Assembly (NCBI GenBank): GCA_022695795.1
Contig: MU404119.1
Coordinates: 62,001 to 126,000, forward strand
From: Biscogniauxia marginata
Taxonomy: Eukaryota; Ascomycota; Sordariomycetes; Xylariales; Xylariaceae
Length of the DNA: 64,000 nucleotides
Reading direction: 5' to 3'
Shown piece after piece: positions 42,495-55,061 of this stretch. How positions within the stretch are numbered: position 1 is the stretch's first letter; every line of letters starts with the position of its first letter. The translations under genes and the position numbers were made by a program. Under the pieces are notes generated by a model that worked only from the letters and a program-made list of their open reading frames with translations, did not search any database and was not told the DNA's origin.

Positions 42495-43631
42495 ATGCTT
42501 TCGAGGGCAGCAAGACCCGCCCTGAGGGCCGGCGCTGCTGCTGCGGCTATTCCTGCCCGGTACGTATCCCGTCTCTCATCTCTCAACACGAGCATGAGCA
42601 CGAGCATGAGGCAATTCGCAGACTTCCAATACACACCCAATCCTACCCGATACTTGCGAGCACGGGAGAAAAATCAACAAAAACAAATCACCGCTAATCA
42701 ATTGCCTGCGCAGCACCGCCCAAAATGCCGCTACGTATGCCACCCTGCGAGAAATTGAAGGCCGTCTGAAGTCGATCCGCAACATCGAGAAGATCACCAA
42801 CACCATGAAGATCGTCGCCTCCACCAAGCTGGCCCGCGCCCAACGAGCCATGAACGACTCGCGGAAGTACGGCGAGACCTCTAACGAGGTCTTCAAATCC
42901 GCCGAGACGAAGCCCCTCGAGGGCGAGGGCAAGAAGACCCTGTACATCGTTGTCAGCTCCGACAAGGGTCTCTGCGGTGGTGTTCACTCCGGTCTCTCAC
43001 GTTTTATGCGCCGCCACCTAGGTCCCGGCAAGCAGCCCGCCGACCTCGTCCTCATTGGCGAGAAGTCCAGGGCCCAGCTGAGCCGTACCAACAGCAAGGA
43101 CATCGTGCTCAGCTTTGCCGGTAGTGGCAAGGACGTTCCCACTTTCGCCGACGCTCAGGCCATCGCCGACCAGGTCGTCCAGCTGCCCACCGAGTACTCC
43201 GACATCAAGATCGTGTACAACAAGTTCATCAACGCCACCAGCTACGAGCCCGTCGTTATCGAGGCCTTCTCCGAGGAAGCCATCGTCAACTCGCCCAACT
43301 TCTCTGCCTTCGAGGTCGAGGAAGAGCTGCTCGCCAACTTGCAGGAGTACGCCCTTGCCAACTCGCTCTACTGGGCTCTGGCCGAGGGTCATGCCTGCGA
43401 GATCTCTGCTCGCAGAAACGCCATGGATGTGAGTGCTATCTACCCTATTAGCTATGTTTCGCCAATCCTCTCGCGCGGAAACATACTGACCACTATATCT
43501 AGAACGCCTCCAAGAACGCTGGTGAGATGATCAGCAAATACCAGATTCTTTACAACCGAACCCGTCAAGCCGTCATCACTGGCGAATTGGTCGAAATTAT
43601 CACTGGTGCTACCGCCTCGGAGGACATGTAA
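42495..43631 (+). CDS. ATP3: ATP synthase F1 subunit gamma, mitochondrial
   Basis: Central rotor stalk of mitochondrial F1-ATPase, linking proton flow through Fo to catalysis in the alpha3beta3 ring. Exons 42495-42559, 42714-43428 and 43503-43631 give 302 residues; introns are 154 and 74 bp. The N-terminal 25 residues ([13 protein letters not shown]..., Arg/Ala-rich, no acids) form a mitochondrial presequence interrupted by intron 1. The N-terminal coiled coil starts [20 protein letters not shown], followed by [16 protein letters not shown]. The Rossmann-like domain contains [16 protein letters not shown]. The C-terminal helix carries [18 protein letters not shown], the family signature, across intron 2, and ends with [10 protein letters not shown]. 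Length agrees with fungal homologues. Intron 1 has no stop in the exon-1 frame but shifts frame if retained. Confidence 0.96.
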
Positions 43632-45517
43632 AGTGGTTCTACGGGAAGCAAGATAATGGTGGGAAAACGGGTTGTGGTGATCAGTCAATCACATATCTTC
43701 CCTTTGTATTAAAGTACCCTACGAAACCCCGGTGTAGCCCGCAGTGTATCAAAGCCTCGATAACCTACTAGTTCTGCTATGCCTGTTCTGCCCTTGGTTG
43801 TAGATCGATAGATGTCTACGATGGTTCTACGATGAACTAGAAGTAAGGTAGTGTCTTATGTTAGCTACTAGCACCGTGGAAGCTTCACGCGCGTTGTAGA
43901 ATAGAGTCGTATACTCGGCTAGCCCCCAGATGGTTTCAGCTTGACAAATCAGGGGCCATTCATACATCAATCTTAACATGCTTATTAATTACAGCATCGC
44001 CTTACCCCTATCCAAGCCCGCCTTCCAACTCTCAACCCTTATCTTATTGGTCACACCCCCTTCGCCCTTCCTCCCATCTGAGGCGTAAAGATAAGTGTTT
44101 ATATTGTAAGAGGTAAACTTGGGTATTAAAATATATATATTTGCTCACTCGGGTACACATCTCAGTACTCATCTCAATATTGCACACATCGATTCAAGAA
44201 AACGACAAAAGAAAAAATCCAGATAGCTAATTGGAACGTTTCGAACAGAAGATACGACCCTGCTGTGCGCTCACTTATAGTCATAAAGTAATCGATAGAC
44301 AAATCTCCGTGTTAGCCCTCCACTCCGCTCGTAGGTTCTGGGCCGTATACATATACATACGCACTCGCAAACACACGTACGGACAGGCAGACATACACAA
44401 ACAACTCAGTCTTTAGGTACGAGACGTATGACGGAGTAACTAGTATTGGATATCTCCCTTCCGACCTTCAGGTCTCATATATGATATCCCAAGCAAAGAC
44501 ATATATCTCTCTCTCTTACCCTTCCTCGAAACCGAGCTGCTGCTATGTTCCCCGATAATGAGATGAGTACCTCGTTTCCTTGTATCGTTATAATAAAATA
44601 CTAGACTTAATTTAAATTTCAATACCATGCCTTTTTCTCCATACCTCTTTTTCATTTTTCTTTCTAATTCATTATATATTGGATAGGCGAGTATATAGAC
44701 TTCTAGTCTGACTCCAGAATGGAAAGAAAAGAAACGAAAAGAAGAGAAAAGAACAGGGTCAACACGAGGTTGTCTAACGTAGATTAGACGCGGGAGGTAA
44801 ACAAGGAGAGGAGTGGAAATTATGATTAATTTCTTCGGCTGGGGCAGTGTATTCATTATCATGTGCCATACGACTTCTCTACCCTACCATATTCATCTTC
44901 TTCCTCACCACTCTTCATCTCTTCATTACTAGCACCGGCACCATCGTTATCATCATCGTCGTCAGCAACACACCTTATCCTACCTATTTTGAAAAAGAGG
45001 GGGTCAAAGTTCCTCCCTGTCTCGAGACCATATAGGTATACCATCCCACTGGTAACGTTATGTATCTAGTTAACCTGGGTTCAATACAAAGTGTCCTACT
45101 TCCATATGTACTGAAAAATCACAGCCCCTACTACAACCAGCTCAGAACGAAACAATAATACCTAGTAATAGCCCTAGGTAATCTGCATTATATACCTATA
45201 CACCTATGTATAACACTAACATAGCACCCACCCATCCCATCCCGTCCCATATTCCTTATTACCCTACCTACTCAGCGTACGTAACTCCCTCGCTCACCCA
45301 TTCACCTCCAAAGACTAATTTATACAGATCTTCGTCTTCAACAAACCTACCTACCTTGCATACAAAAAAATTGTTTTTTTAATTAAAGAAGAAAAGGGGA
45401 GAGAGAGGGAGAAGGAAAGGAAGAAGAGCAGATGCAAAACGAAACAAGCCAATCAAACAACACTCCCCCGCCCCCCTATACACACAACTTCCAACTTACA
45501 AAAACAAAAATCAAAGA

Positions 45518-45540
45518 CAATCAATCAATCAATCAATCAA
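45518..45540. repeat. (TCAA)n microsatellite
   Basis: About six tetramer units. A related TCAA/TCAG tract occurs at 50403-50428. Confidence 0.85.
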
Positions 45541-45825
45541 AGTCACCGATAATCCGGATAAAATTTTTTTCAATATAAACGGTAATGCAGACTTCTCTTA
45601 AAAGTAAATTTTCATTTATACTTATCATCCCGCATTTTTTCGATCCCGCAGTTCCCATTTTCAAATTTTCCTTTCCCCAGCGGTGAAATCAAGGGAATGT
45701 GTGACGATTTACTCTACTGCGAATTACGAGGTAGATAGCAATCGTAATAGTAACAGTGATAGTGGTGGTGGTGGTATGTACACACAGCGCGACAAGGCAC
45801 GACGGGACAGGAGGGAAACATAAAG

Positions 45826-45849
45826 CCCCCCCCCCCCTTTTTTTTTCTC
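45826..45849. repeat. C12 followed by T run
   Basis: Adjacent C and T homopolymers; length may be uncertain in assembly. Confidence 0.8.
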
Positions 45850-46596
45850 CCATCCACCCATCTACCCCCATCTTGTCCATCCCGTCCATCGATCCACCCA
45901 CCAAGTTCTACTAGGTCTCCAAAACGTAATTAATTAGAGGAAAGCAAGAGGTAGGTCAGGGTAAGGTCAGCTCAGCTCAGCTCAGCTCGGTTAAGGTAAT
46001 ATTACTCGATTAAACTGAACTTAAACTGACAATGGGAAACCCAACCCTCCCCCCGGAAAGACACAGATATACATACATACACAATGCCCCAGAAACAAAA
46101 CCTCAACCAGATAACTCCTACCATGGAACCCAATATGACCAGACCAGACCAGCCCTGCCCTGCCAGGCAGGGAGGAAAGGCAAGCAGGCAGGTAGTAGAC
46201 AGATGACCCGGAACCGGTAAAAGAAAAAGAAAAAACGTCTATGAATGATAAATCGGAACAAACTCCGAACCAGCAGTAGCAGCAGCAGTAGCAATAGCAA
46301 AAGGGAAGCGCCAAAATGCGCCCTGCCTCTTTTACCCCGCCTCTTTTACCCCCTACTTGCTCTGTCTGTCCGTTTGTCTGTGTGTGTATGTGTGTATGTA
46401 CGTAACGTACATAGATGCCCTCAATCAACCTCCATCCAGACAGATCCCAAATCTAAACAGGACCTGCACCGGGACCTGGGCCATTGAAAATTTGTAGTTC
46501 TTGAGGTTTCCATTATTATTTTTCTCGCGGGGGAATATAAAATGTCATCGTTTGCTGCTTTTTTATTGTTCGGATACATAAGTTTCGGCGATGAAA

Positions 46597-46636
46597 ATAG
46601 TAATAATAATAATAGTAGTAGTAGTTGTAGTAGTAA
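46597..46636. repeat. (TAA/TAG)n trinucleotide tract
   Basis: TAATAATAA followed by TAGTAGTAG units with one TTG interruption, about 60 bp beyond the LSD1 stop codon. Confidence 0.85.
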
Positions 46637-46690
46637 TCGAGATAAAACACACCCGATCGATTACGACCGCCCAACACGCCACCGAGAATC

Positions 46691-49600
46691 TCAGTCATCT
46701 TCCATCTCGATATCGCTTCCCTCGCTCTCGGCATAGCTGTTCACCTTAGCCCGTCTCCTTTCCCTGCCGCCCTCGTACGCCTGTGTCTCGTCGTCGTCAA
46801 GCGCTGGCTTATGGTCCTTTTCGTACTCCTTCCTCACCTCCACGTAACGGCGGTCCCAGTCCTTGGCTTTCTCCTCCCACTGCTTCAGCGCATCGCTGTA
46901 CATGGTCTTCTGTTCGGTGGCCTGGCCCTCGAATGGTTTCCGTTCCTCGGGCGTGGCTTCTTTCCACATCTTACTGGTCATCACCCGTACTTCGTTGGGG
47001 CTTGGTTTGCCCTTGCCAGGCCGTCGCCCCTCTTCGCAGCGTTTTCGTGCCATCTCGAAATTGGCTTTGCTGTATAAAAGATAGGGATTCCCTGCTACTT
47101 TCTGTGGGCGCCACGGCCGCTCGCCGATTTGAGAAACGATGTGCTGCCATGCTTCGAGTTCATAGGCATCGATTCGAGCTTGCTTGCTGACTTTCGGAGA
47201 CGTTCCGTCTCCCGAGCGCCTACGTTTATACGCCTGGGAGGACGCTGACTCTTTAGGCAGAACGAGGGGTGTGGGGACGTGAATCGGACCAAGCATGGCA
47301 TCGATGACTTCCGATGCCGCACGTAAACCCGAGAGGTAAGCACCGTGTACCGTTGCGGGATGGGTATCAGTTGTATGTTCGCCAGCGAAAAATAGATTTC
47401 CGACGGGCCGAGCCATTTCCTGATAATCGTGGGGTTGCATTGAAGGACCGGCAGATGAGTAAGACCCTCTAGCAAATTTGTCAGAGCCCCAGCGTGTGAC
47501 AATGGAATGGATAGGTTGAGGCACTTTGGCCCCAAAGACACCGCGAAGGACTTCCGTGGCCTCGGCGACTAACTCGTCGTTCTTAGTGTGCTCGGTGTCG
47601 AAGCCAGCGTCTCCGGCCATCAGAGCAAGCAGAACCGGGATGCCGCTTGTATTAGAGACGTTAAACCATTGGAAGCAACGACCACGCTGGGAAGCATATT
47701 CACTTTGCTTTAGGCTATGGCGGGAAAGAGGCGTACGTAGGCAGCCGAATATGTCCTTGCTTGAATCCCAGAAGACTTCGTCGTAGACAAGGATGATCTT
47801 GTTGAGGATGCCATACCCTAAACGGCCAATGGCCTCTGTTTTTGTGGACGGCAGAGGGGGATGAAACTCCACACTTTCATGTTTGAGAACACCGAGGGGA
47901 ATAGTTGAAACGACATAATCTGCTTCGAAAGTTGAGCCGTTCTCACATTTGACGCGCGCAGTCCCTGAGCCGTCCGGATCGTAAAATATCTCCTTGACTA
48001 TAGTTTCTTTTCGGACATCCAACCGAGATGGTGAGCTAGCGAGCCCAGCGACAACGCTCTGGTAACCCCCGACCACCATGGTATGCTTGCCCTCCCATTC
48101 ATTGCCAGCGTCGATATCCCATCCTCCGATACTGAGCTGGTGGTAATTCGTGGCATTGCTGTATTCAAGGTTGGCTACATGCCAGTTCATCAGTCTGAAA
48201 TCTTGAGCCGTAAGATCTACAATCTTCTTGTACTGCGAGATCGCCTCATCCATGACGGATCCGAGAGTTGCATCTGGGGCTTTGGCAGCTGCATCAAGAT
48301 CTAGGTCAAAGTCTTCGGTCACGCCCTCTCGTAGCGTCCATCCCATCATCCGCGCTTTGTAAGCGGCCTTTAAGGTGGCTGGTGTGCCTGGCTCAACGTG
48401 GGTCCGACCAGTTGCTCGGTCTGTAGACACAGGTACCAGACTGACCTGAGGCCCAAGGCTCTGTTCTGCGACTGGGAGTGACTGTGGAAGGGCGGCCGTC
48501 GCTTCTTCGGCATTAGCGATTGTTTTCAGCCCTTCAGATGAGCTGTCGCGGCCCTCGTCCATCAGATCTTTATTGCCCTCGATGAGTTTCGACGGCGGGC
48601 TCTTGAACTTGTAGTCCGACACTCTCTCGAGGCAATCATTGTAAAGCTTCTCTACAAGCCTATCGCGCCCCTCGTTGACCGCTTTGCCGCTTGAGTCGTA
48701 GAGGGTGGTGTCAGGCCGTAAAGCGTAGTAAGGTAGGCCCATCTGTCCCCTTACCAGGACATTGAGGGGATTGCCTCGTTCAAACCCAGTAATGATCATC
48801 CCTCCGCACTCTACGCTGTGACGCCGGCCTTTGAACCCTATTAGATGCTGGCTCCTGCTGCTATCTAGTGCTCGTGAGTATACCCGACCACCCAGCCGGT
48901 TCCGACCTTCTAGAGTGATGACTCTAGGAGGCTCCTCTCCAAGCTCTTCAAACCGTGCGGCATATTGCTTGAACAAGCTATCGAGATGTCTTGCACACCC
49001 CAACCCACCCATGCCAGCACCGATGATGACGATAGTCTTCCCCTTCTTATCCGGTTTAATCCTCTTAGACCGCTTCTTAACCAGGGGAATTTCGGCACAT
49101 CCGAAATTGATATAACCTGAGCGGACAAGCCAATCGTAGCAAACACTAGCAACGTCGAACCATCTCGAGTCTTTTGCACAGCCAACGGCCTCCTCACGTG
49201 CCACTCCTATGCGTGGGTTGTTTAACCACAGACGTAGAATGCCATTTCGGATGTTTAAATAGGTGGTCACCTGAGCATGTGTGACGTGTTCTCTGAGTAT
49301 CAAATATTCGTCCTGATGTAGTGCGTAGGGATTCAGTCTTGAGGACTCGGCGGCGGCAATGCACTGATTGGCATAGTCCTGCGGGGCGATATCTGTTGGA
49401 ATCGACACCCGCGGCCGCACATCGAGGGAACGTCGTTTCGTCGGGGTCGGACCGGCGGGAGCCGGAGCGGCCGGCGAGTCCTTCACTGATTCTATATCAC
49501 CTGGTGTAGTCGCTTTACTAGAGGGCGGCAGCGTTGAAGGCGGGGATGTCAACCCCGAATGGTCTGACAGGGCAGATGCAGGAGACTCGAACGGATTCTC

Positions 49601-50047
49601 CTGGAGACCGGGAAGGTGTGAATTGCCCGGCTGTGGTTGCTTCCCTGAATGAGACCTGTCCTCATGTTTAGAATATGCCAAGGCGATACCCGATGATGTA
49701 GCACTAAATGAGACTGGGACTTATACCCGGAGGTATATAACATGAGAGACATACGTAGATTTGTCCGGCAACGGCTGTGCGGAGGCAGTATTGTCCGTCT
49801 CGATACACATGTCGTCGACTTGTACGATGATCTCAGATTGAGTTCTGGGGGTTCCCCTCGAAGTAGAGATGTCGGTGGTGTGAGAAGTAAATCTATCCTT
49901 GATAAGGGCTGAGGGCGAGGTCTTGGTCAGATCCCCAGGGGAGGCAATTATCGATTCCAAATGAAGGTCCAGCTCGTTCAAATCCATCAAAGGCCCCGAA
50001 CCAAAGCGATTTCCCTCCTCCAACAAGGTCTCCTGAGTGCTTATCAT
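46691..50047 (-). CDS. LSD1/KDM1-type histone demethylase with SWIRM, amine oxidase and HMG-box domains
   Basis: FAD-dependent nuclear lysine demethylase of the KDM1 family, acting on histone H3 methyl-lysine. Exons on the minus strand are 50047-49755 and 49703-46691 (intron 51 bp), giving 1101 residues. Residues 1-190 are disordered and Ser/Pro-rich. A SWIRM domain lies at about 200-305 (EYLILREHVTHAQVTTYLNIRNG...SGYINFG). FAD binding begins IVIIGAGMGGLGCARHL (about 323), then RNRLGGRVYS. The FAD-contacting Lys is in STIPLGVLKHESV, and FFAGEHTTDTHPATVHGAYLSG closes the oxidase. An HMG box at about 965-1050 (AGNPYLLYSKANFEMAR...MWKEATPEERKPFEGQA) precedes an acidic tail. The insert at the human tower position is short and lacks a coiled coil. 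Filamentous fungi typically have this SWIRM-oxidase-HMG layout. Confidence 0.93.
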
Positions 50048-51253
50048 AGCTCGCGGGCCCAGATGCCTTGACGGTTAGAGAGATGCATCGATATATGGGA
50101 TATATAAGCGAGATCGTCTGAGGAATCGCGGGTGCGGAGCTTCTCCGTGGGCGCGGCCAGAGGCTCCCATTAATTAATTGATTGATATATCGATGTCAAT
50201 TCCAGACGGTGCGGAAATACCATCGAGCGTACACATCGATTGGGTGGCGGCGACCTGTACTTTCGTGTTAGTTGTTGCGAGGAAGAGATGCCTCATCTGA
50301 TGTGATGATCTATCGAGACGAATGAAAACCACTGTGGATTACGGAACCGGAGTGATACCTACTACCAGGGTAGATCTGATCCGACACCGAGTCAGTTCGT
50401 TCATCAATCAATCAATCAGTCAATCAATAGTAGTAATTCCTTCCCCCTCCCCCCAGGGTTTTACTTAAAAAAAAAAAGTACTATTACCACCGGGACTCAG
50501 CTTTCTCAAATAAGTGGATGAAGGAACATGCGATACGATAGGCTACCTAGAGCAACTCAAGTACTGTAGATATGAATCTGGAATATAAGTAACCTTGTCC
50601 CCCCGCCTCGACGAATTGGCTGGGGCAAGGTGGGTAGGTATAAGGTACGGGTATGGGATTGGGAATACTAGACTTATTAAAAAGAGGAAGAATGCGCTCA
50701 AGTCGAAACTTGCATTGCGCCGCAAACTAAAAACCCTCCTGAAAAATGTGCCCTTCATTACTTTCCACGGCCAGCTTCAAAATTAGGAAGGGGGTGGGTA
50801 CTCCCGTGCTACCGACACACGTGACAGTTACCATTTAGGTAGCACAGTAAGTTACCGAGTACATCCTACTAACCTTAGGTTTATGTGATGTACACCAAAC
50901 CCATCATTCGACCCAACCCCTCAACAATACAAACGGCATCCCAGTATTGGATATATCATATCGACATCTAACACCTCACCTAGTTTGGAGTGGCCTCAGT
51001 TGTTTGCGCATCAAACAACCGACTTGCTTGCCCGTCCGACAGACAACTTGAGTATGGGCTGTCAATACATACCTATACACATCCATAATCCATATATTTA
51101 GACAGACACTCGTCATCGCCATCGTTCTCCCTGTCGCCATCACTACCAACATCATTATCATCACCACCGTATAGCAAATCGGTATATGTCAAATGAATAC
51201 ACCCTGTATTTGCTTGTCCACCCGAAATGCAAACTCAATCATATATACACATC
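50048..51253. other. Intergenic, 1.2 kb
   Basis: Upstream of LSD1 (-) and 3' flank of VPS33 (-). TCAATCAATC-type repeat at 50403-50428, an A run near 50468-50478, and CCTAAGG/TAGGT words around 50830-50880. No gene is seen. Confidence 0.5.
50403..50428. repeat. (TCAA)n-like microsatellite
   Basis: Imperfect tetramer tract with one TCAG unit. Confidence 0.8.
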
Positions 51254-53606
51254 TCAGTGCGACACTGGGACTGCACCGGCAGCAGCCTTTGTGAATGAAC
51301 TCTTCTCAATCGCGGCATCCATCATCTTGTTCCCGCTAATTATCGATGTCGTGCAGATAACAATATTTCTCCGTGCTGGAAGAACCCGTGGCATTAGCAT
51401 GTGGGCCACTATGGTCGACTGGCTCTTAAGACTTACCCTCTTCCTTCTTCGCCATGAATCGTAACGCTGCGATTTCTGTGAAGGTGATACCACCAACGAA
51501 CACAACGAAAACCGTCTTCTTGTCGCCTCCTCCAGATAGAAGCGCCCTAGCCTTGACTGCCTTATCCTCCCCCTTTTGCAGTTCATCAAAGGCCGGCCCA
51601 CGTGCGTGTTTTACGGCCTCCTCGAATCCGCGCCAGCCTTGCGCGCCGCCGCCGGCCGCTGCACCTGTGCCGCTCACGCCGTTGCCACGCGTGATAGAGA
51701 GGACATATTGTTTCTGTAGAACACACTGCACCAGTCGGATGGAAAGCGGCGCATATCCACTGTAGACATAGGCGATATCGTTGGGGTCGTGCTCGTTCAC
51801 CTCGTCAACTATGAGGCGTAGCTGTTTGCGAAGATAGGTATAATTGGTTTTCGTACCCGCGGCGCCGCCTGACCCTGGCATCGGAATCATACTGGCCATC
51901 GGTGAACTCCGAGATAGGAATAACTGGAGCTTCTCTAAGTTGTGCAGTGTCAATAGATGTTGGTAGCCATAGCCTTCCAAGACTAGCCGCCTGAAGTGAT
52001 CGAAGTCTTTCGATTTAATACCACCCGAGATACACGAGTGAATGCATAATAGCCGGAGAATTTCGGACAACGGCATGTCTCTTGCGATGAGTTCCTCGAT
52101 CGCGTCGTATTGGGAGCTCGGGTCAGCACCAGCAGCTAGATTTTGTTGTACCTCCAACAGTCTGCTGAATTGATCTGTTCGGGTATATTTCATTATCTCT
52201 TCCGCGAGGCCAGTGTGGATCTTTAAGCTCTGGTGCTCAGCTTGGTATGCCGGCAATTTCTTGACGAAATCCTTGAGTTCTGCCGTCGTTTTCGACCCGT
52301 GGCGACTGTCATAATCGCTCTGCAGCCTTCGTGCAACTTTGTTCAATAAGGTTCCCACAATGGCGAAATTCGTATCACGAAGCCCGTCGTAGAGCTTGTC
52401 TGATGAGTCGAGTTGGATTTTGCGCTTTCTGGAGGGAGTGTTGGCCACCGGAGTGTTTGATATGCCCTGTGACTGCTGTGGCGGGGCTCCGACAATGGTA
52501 GAATCAATGTCGGTCTGATTATTTTGAATACCCCAAACTTCATCAATGAGCCCTTCATATGTCAACTGTGTAAGCAACGGTGTGACAAAATCAACCTCCC
52601 GATCGATGACGATGACACTTTCTATGGTATTGCTCGGCGTAAGCCCGCTCTTGGTGCTGTCGTTTGTGTCCTCGCCGGCTAGGATTTCTTGTCGCATTCT
52701 CGTAAGTAATTCTGCTACACGCTTTGCATTGTCGCCTTTGCCGATTACACGAGGAAAGAGCCCATGCTTTGACTGGATGCCCATCAACGCCTTAGCCATC
52801 AGAAATGCCGGTGTTGTGTCTTTAAACAGGAAAAGGTCTCGGAAGGAGTCGTCGAGCTCCAGCGACAGGATATCTCGCTCAAGCGGAAAGAAGTACAAAG
52901 GAAGCTCGGAGATGTTCACGTCGCCCAGCACTCCAGCTTCTTCCAATAGCTTGTCGGACACCAAGGTTCGACGAGGAACCCAGAATATGTGGAATTCGTG
53001 ACCAGTTTGGCTTTCACGTTGTAGTCGTTTGATCTGCTCTGCAAAGAATGTCAGCATATCACGATGGACATCTCACCCATGTGGTCGACGGAGGAGATGC
53101 CGTGGTTCATTCGAGCTAAGCGGGTATATTTCTTTTGGGCAATATTGACTGGCAAAAGGGAACGAGATTGTACCCATGATGCCTATTGAGAGCCCGTGCA
53201 ATATGAGGGGCACCCGTTTGTGTAAAGTGAGAGGGCGACAGAGAGAGGGCTAAACCGACCTGCGATGGATTGAGCGTGACGCGCACACTCGCCTCGTGCC
53301 ATAAACACGACGTTCCGTTGAGTCGTGTCGGCATTGTTGTTCTCTAGAAAGAAGAACTTATCTACGCCATAATCTTGCAATGTCGATACCTTGACGATGA
53401 CGCCGAGGGGGCCGGCCAGACTGCGCTCGATAACAAGATTCTTCTTGCCGCGGACCTAGAGCTCACTCACTCGTTATTCCACGGACGCCGGTATGGGTGG
53501 TGAAGGAATAGAGGCAAGCCTTACTTACGCCCTCTAGATGGTAGAGAAGGTCCTTGCGAGCCTTGTCTCTAATGTGTTCGGTGTCGAACCCCACATGAGG
53601 AGCCAT
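51254..53606 (-). CDS. VPS33: Vacuolar sorting protein VPS33 (Sec1/Munc18 family)
   Basis: SM-family subunit of the HOPS and CORVET tethers that proofreads SNARE assembly at vacuole and endosome membranes. Exons on the minus strand are 53606-53529, 53455-53260, 53038-51437 and 51375-51254, giving 665 residues; introns are 73, 221 and 61 bp. The N-terminus reads MAPHVGFDTEHIRDKARKDL, then KKNLVIERSLAGPLGVIVKVS. Domain 3 begins IESVIVIDREVDFVTPLLTQLTYEGLIDE, the SM-family core. RDTNFAIVGTLLNKVARRL and YLRKQLRLIVDEV...DIAYVYSGYAPLSIRLVQ follow. The end, FVVFVGGITFTEIAALRF, is joined over the last intron to the final 40 residues. Intron 2 uses a weak GTCGGT donor but has a good CTGAC...TTTGCAG end, and conservation of SIAEQIKRLQRES fixes the join. 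Length fits the family. Confidence 0.94.
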
Positions 53607-54427
53607 CTCGAGCTCGTCATGGGGGTGCTGATGAGGGTTGGTTCACATGTGTAGAGCTCGAGGTTTCACGGGCAGGCGGGAAACACAACTTGGACTGTGC
53701 CGGAGCAAGCTTTGGCACCGGATTTTAGGCTTGTCTCTTTTCGGTCAGCATCGGTATCGATTAGCTCCGACGTCATACCAGTATTGTCCCCACCGATCCT
53801 CCACCGTTATGCATCTACGGGTAGCTCAAGGCCGAGTTGCTACTAGTCTGTGTTGATACCTCTCACAGCAACCTTGTCGTACTACCTGGTCTTGCTCGAA
53901 CAAAGAATTATACCTACTAGATGTAGAACAGTACCATTGTAAGCTACCTAGCACCAGCTTCTCTACTGGCATGTACCGAGGTTTTTCGCGCAAGAATAAA
54001 CAAAAGGACCGTTTCCATGTCTAAGGTTACCGGTAAGGGCATCATTAAGGTTGAACATCCGTGCTTCAAACAACACTACCGTTTATATATATTTGCGCGT
54101 CGCATTTTGAAATCTCCCTCGAAATTACCTAGTCAGCTTGTATTTGAGAACTTCCTAGGCCCCTGTAAAGGGCCTTGACTGGCTTCATACGAAGGCGACC
54201 CCTCAGTTTATCGCCACCCGCCTCGATCAATCCTGTCGCCTCTGACGAGCAAAGGCGGCGCATGCGAAAAACTCCAATATTTCTGAACTCCGGTCGAGTT
54301 TCTGAAACGTGAATGCCAATGCGATGCCCCAGCCCCCTTCCCCAAAGCAAAACGCCCAGCTGAATAAAAAGCGAAAGTTGTGTTTTCATGCAACGCAGAG
54401 TCCTGAGATCGAGTGCTCCTCCTTCCC
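53607..54427. other. Intergenic, 0.8 kb
   Basis: Upstream of VPS33 (-) and 3' flank of the UBE2W-like gene (-). No repeat or coding frame of note was found; the frames present are short and overlap each other. Confidence 0.5.
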
Positions 54428-55061
54428 TTATACGTCGTTATCGTGATAGTAGAAGTCAATGTCTCTGGGCCGCAACCGGTTTCCCCGGACAAATTCCTCG
54501 TCGCCCTGCGGCCGCTCGTTCTTCGTGTTCCCCGTGAGCATACTCTGGATGCTCATGCATACGCTCTCTACGTTCTGAACCGGGCTCCATCCTTGCGATC
54601 CTAGCAGATCAAGGCATATGATGCCATTCGAATAGATGTGAGGGTGCATGGGTATGGGCCTGTTTTCTAACTTTACGAATGTAACTTCGGGGGCCTCTAG
54701 TATAGTCGGTCATTAATCCTCCTATCCAAATAGCTGGTCAGACTGCACGCGAGAGGTAGGCATACCGATGGGGTAGGAATTGCTGAACTTGAACTTCAGA
54801 CGGTATGTCTGGCCTGCGTATATAGGGTTCTGGTCAAGGACTTGGATGTCGAGGAACCATTCCTCGAGGTTGTCGGCAGATACTAGGGTGATTCCAGGTG
54901 GCAGACTATTGGTTATCTGGGTAGCAGAGCGCGTGCGAGGTTAGCATGGCCTTTGCTTCAATGAGCTCCTGAGTATGGTACATGGTGGCGATGAAGGGGA
55001 CGGATGTCAAACAAACCTTGGAGAGCTCCTTGCCCAACCTTTTGGGACCTAGGCCGGCCAT
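54428..55061 (-). CDS. ubc16: Ubiquitin-conjugating enzyme E2, UBE2W/Ubc16 type
   Basis: E2 enzyme; the UBE2W group can attach ubiquitin to protein N-termini. Exons on the minus strand are 55061-55017, 54916-54766 and 54696-54428, giving 154 residues; introns are 100 and 69 bp. It begins MAGLGPKRLGKELSK, then WFLDIQVLDQNPIYAGQTYRLKFKF and SNSYPIEAPEVTFV, the normal UBC fold. The active Cys is about residue 93 in SNGIICLDLLGSQGWSP. The usual HPN triad is replaced by HPH (HPHIYSNG), a UBE2W hallmark, and the C-terminus ends DIDFYYHDNDV, close to the WWYHDD ending of UBE2W. The catalytic domain is complete with no extension. It is divergent from the CaMK gene across 1.9 kb. The first splice keeps KELSK-ITNSLPPG in frame. 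Confidence 0.93.

Larger units (their letters stand above)
43632..46690. other. Intergenic, 3.1 kb, low-complexity rich, between convergent genes
   Basis: No supported gene between ATP3 and LSD1. Repeats include (TCAA)n at 45518-45540, a C12-T tract at 45826-45849, AGCTC repeats at 45968-45987, a small (TG)n tract near 46378-46400 and (TAA/TAG)n at 46597-46636. Much of 44500-46600 is A/T- or pyrimidine-biased and stop-dense. Long 3' UTRs are likely here. No tRNA or rRNA recognised. Confidence 0.45.
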
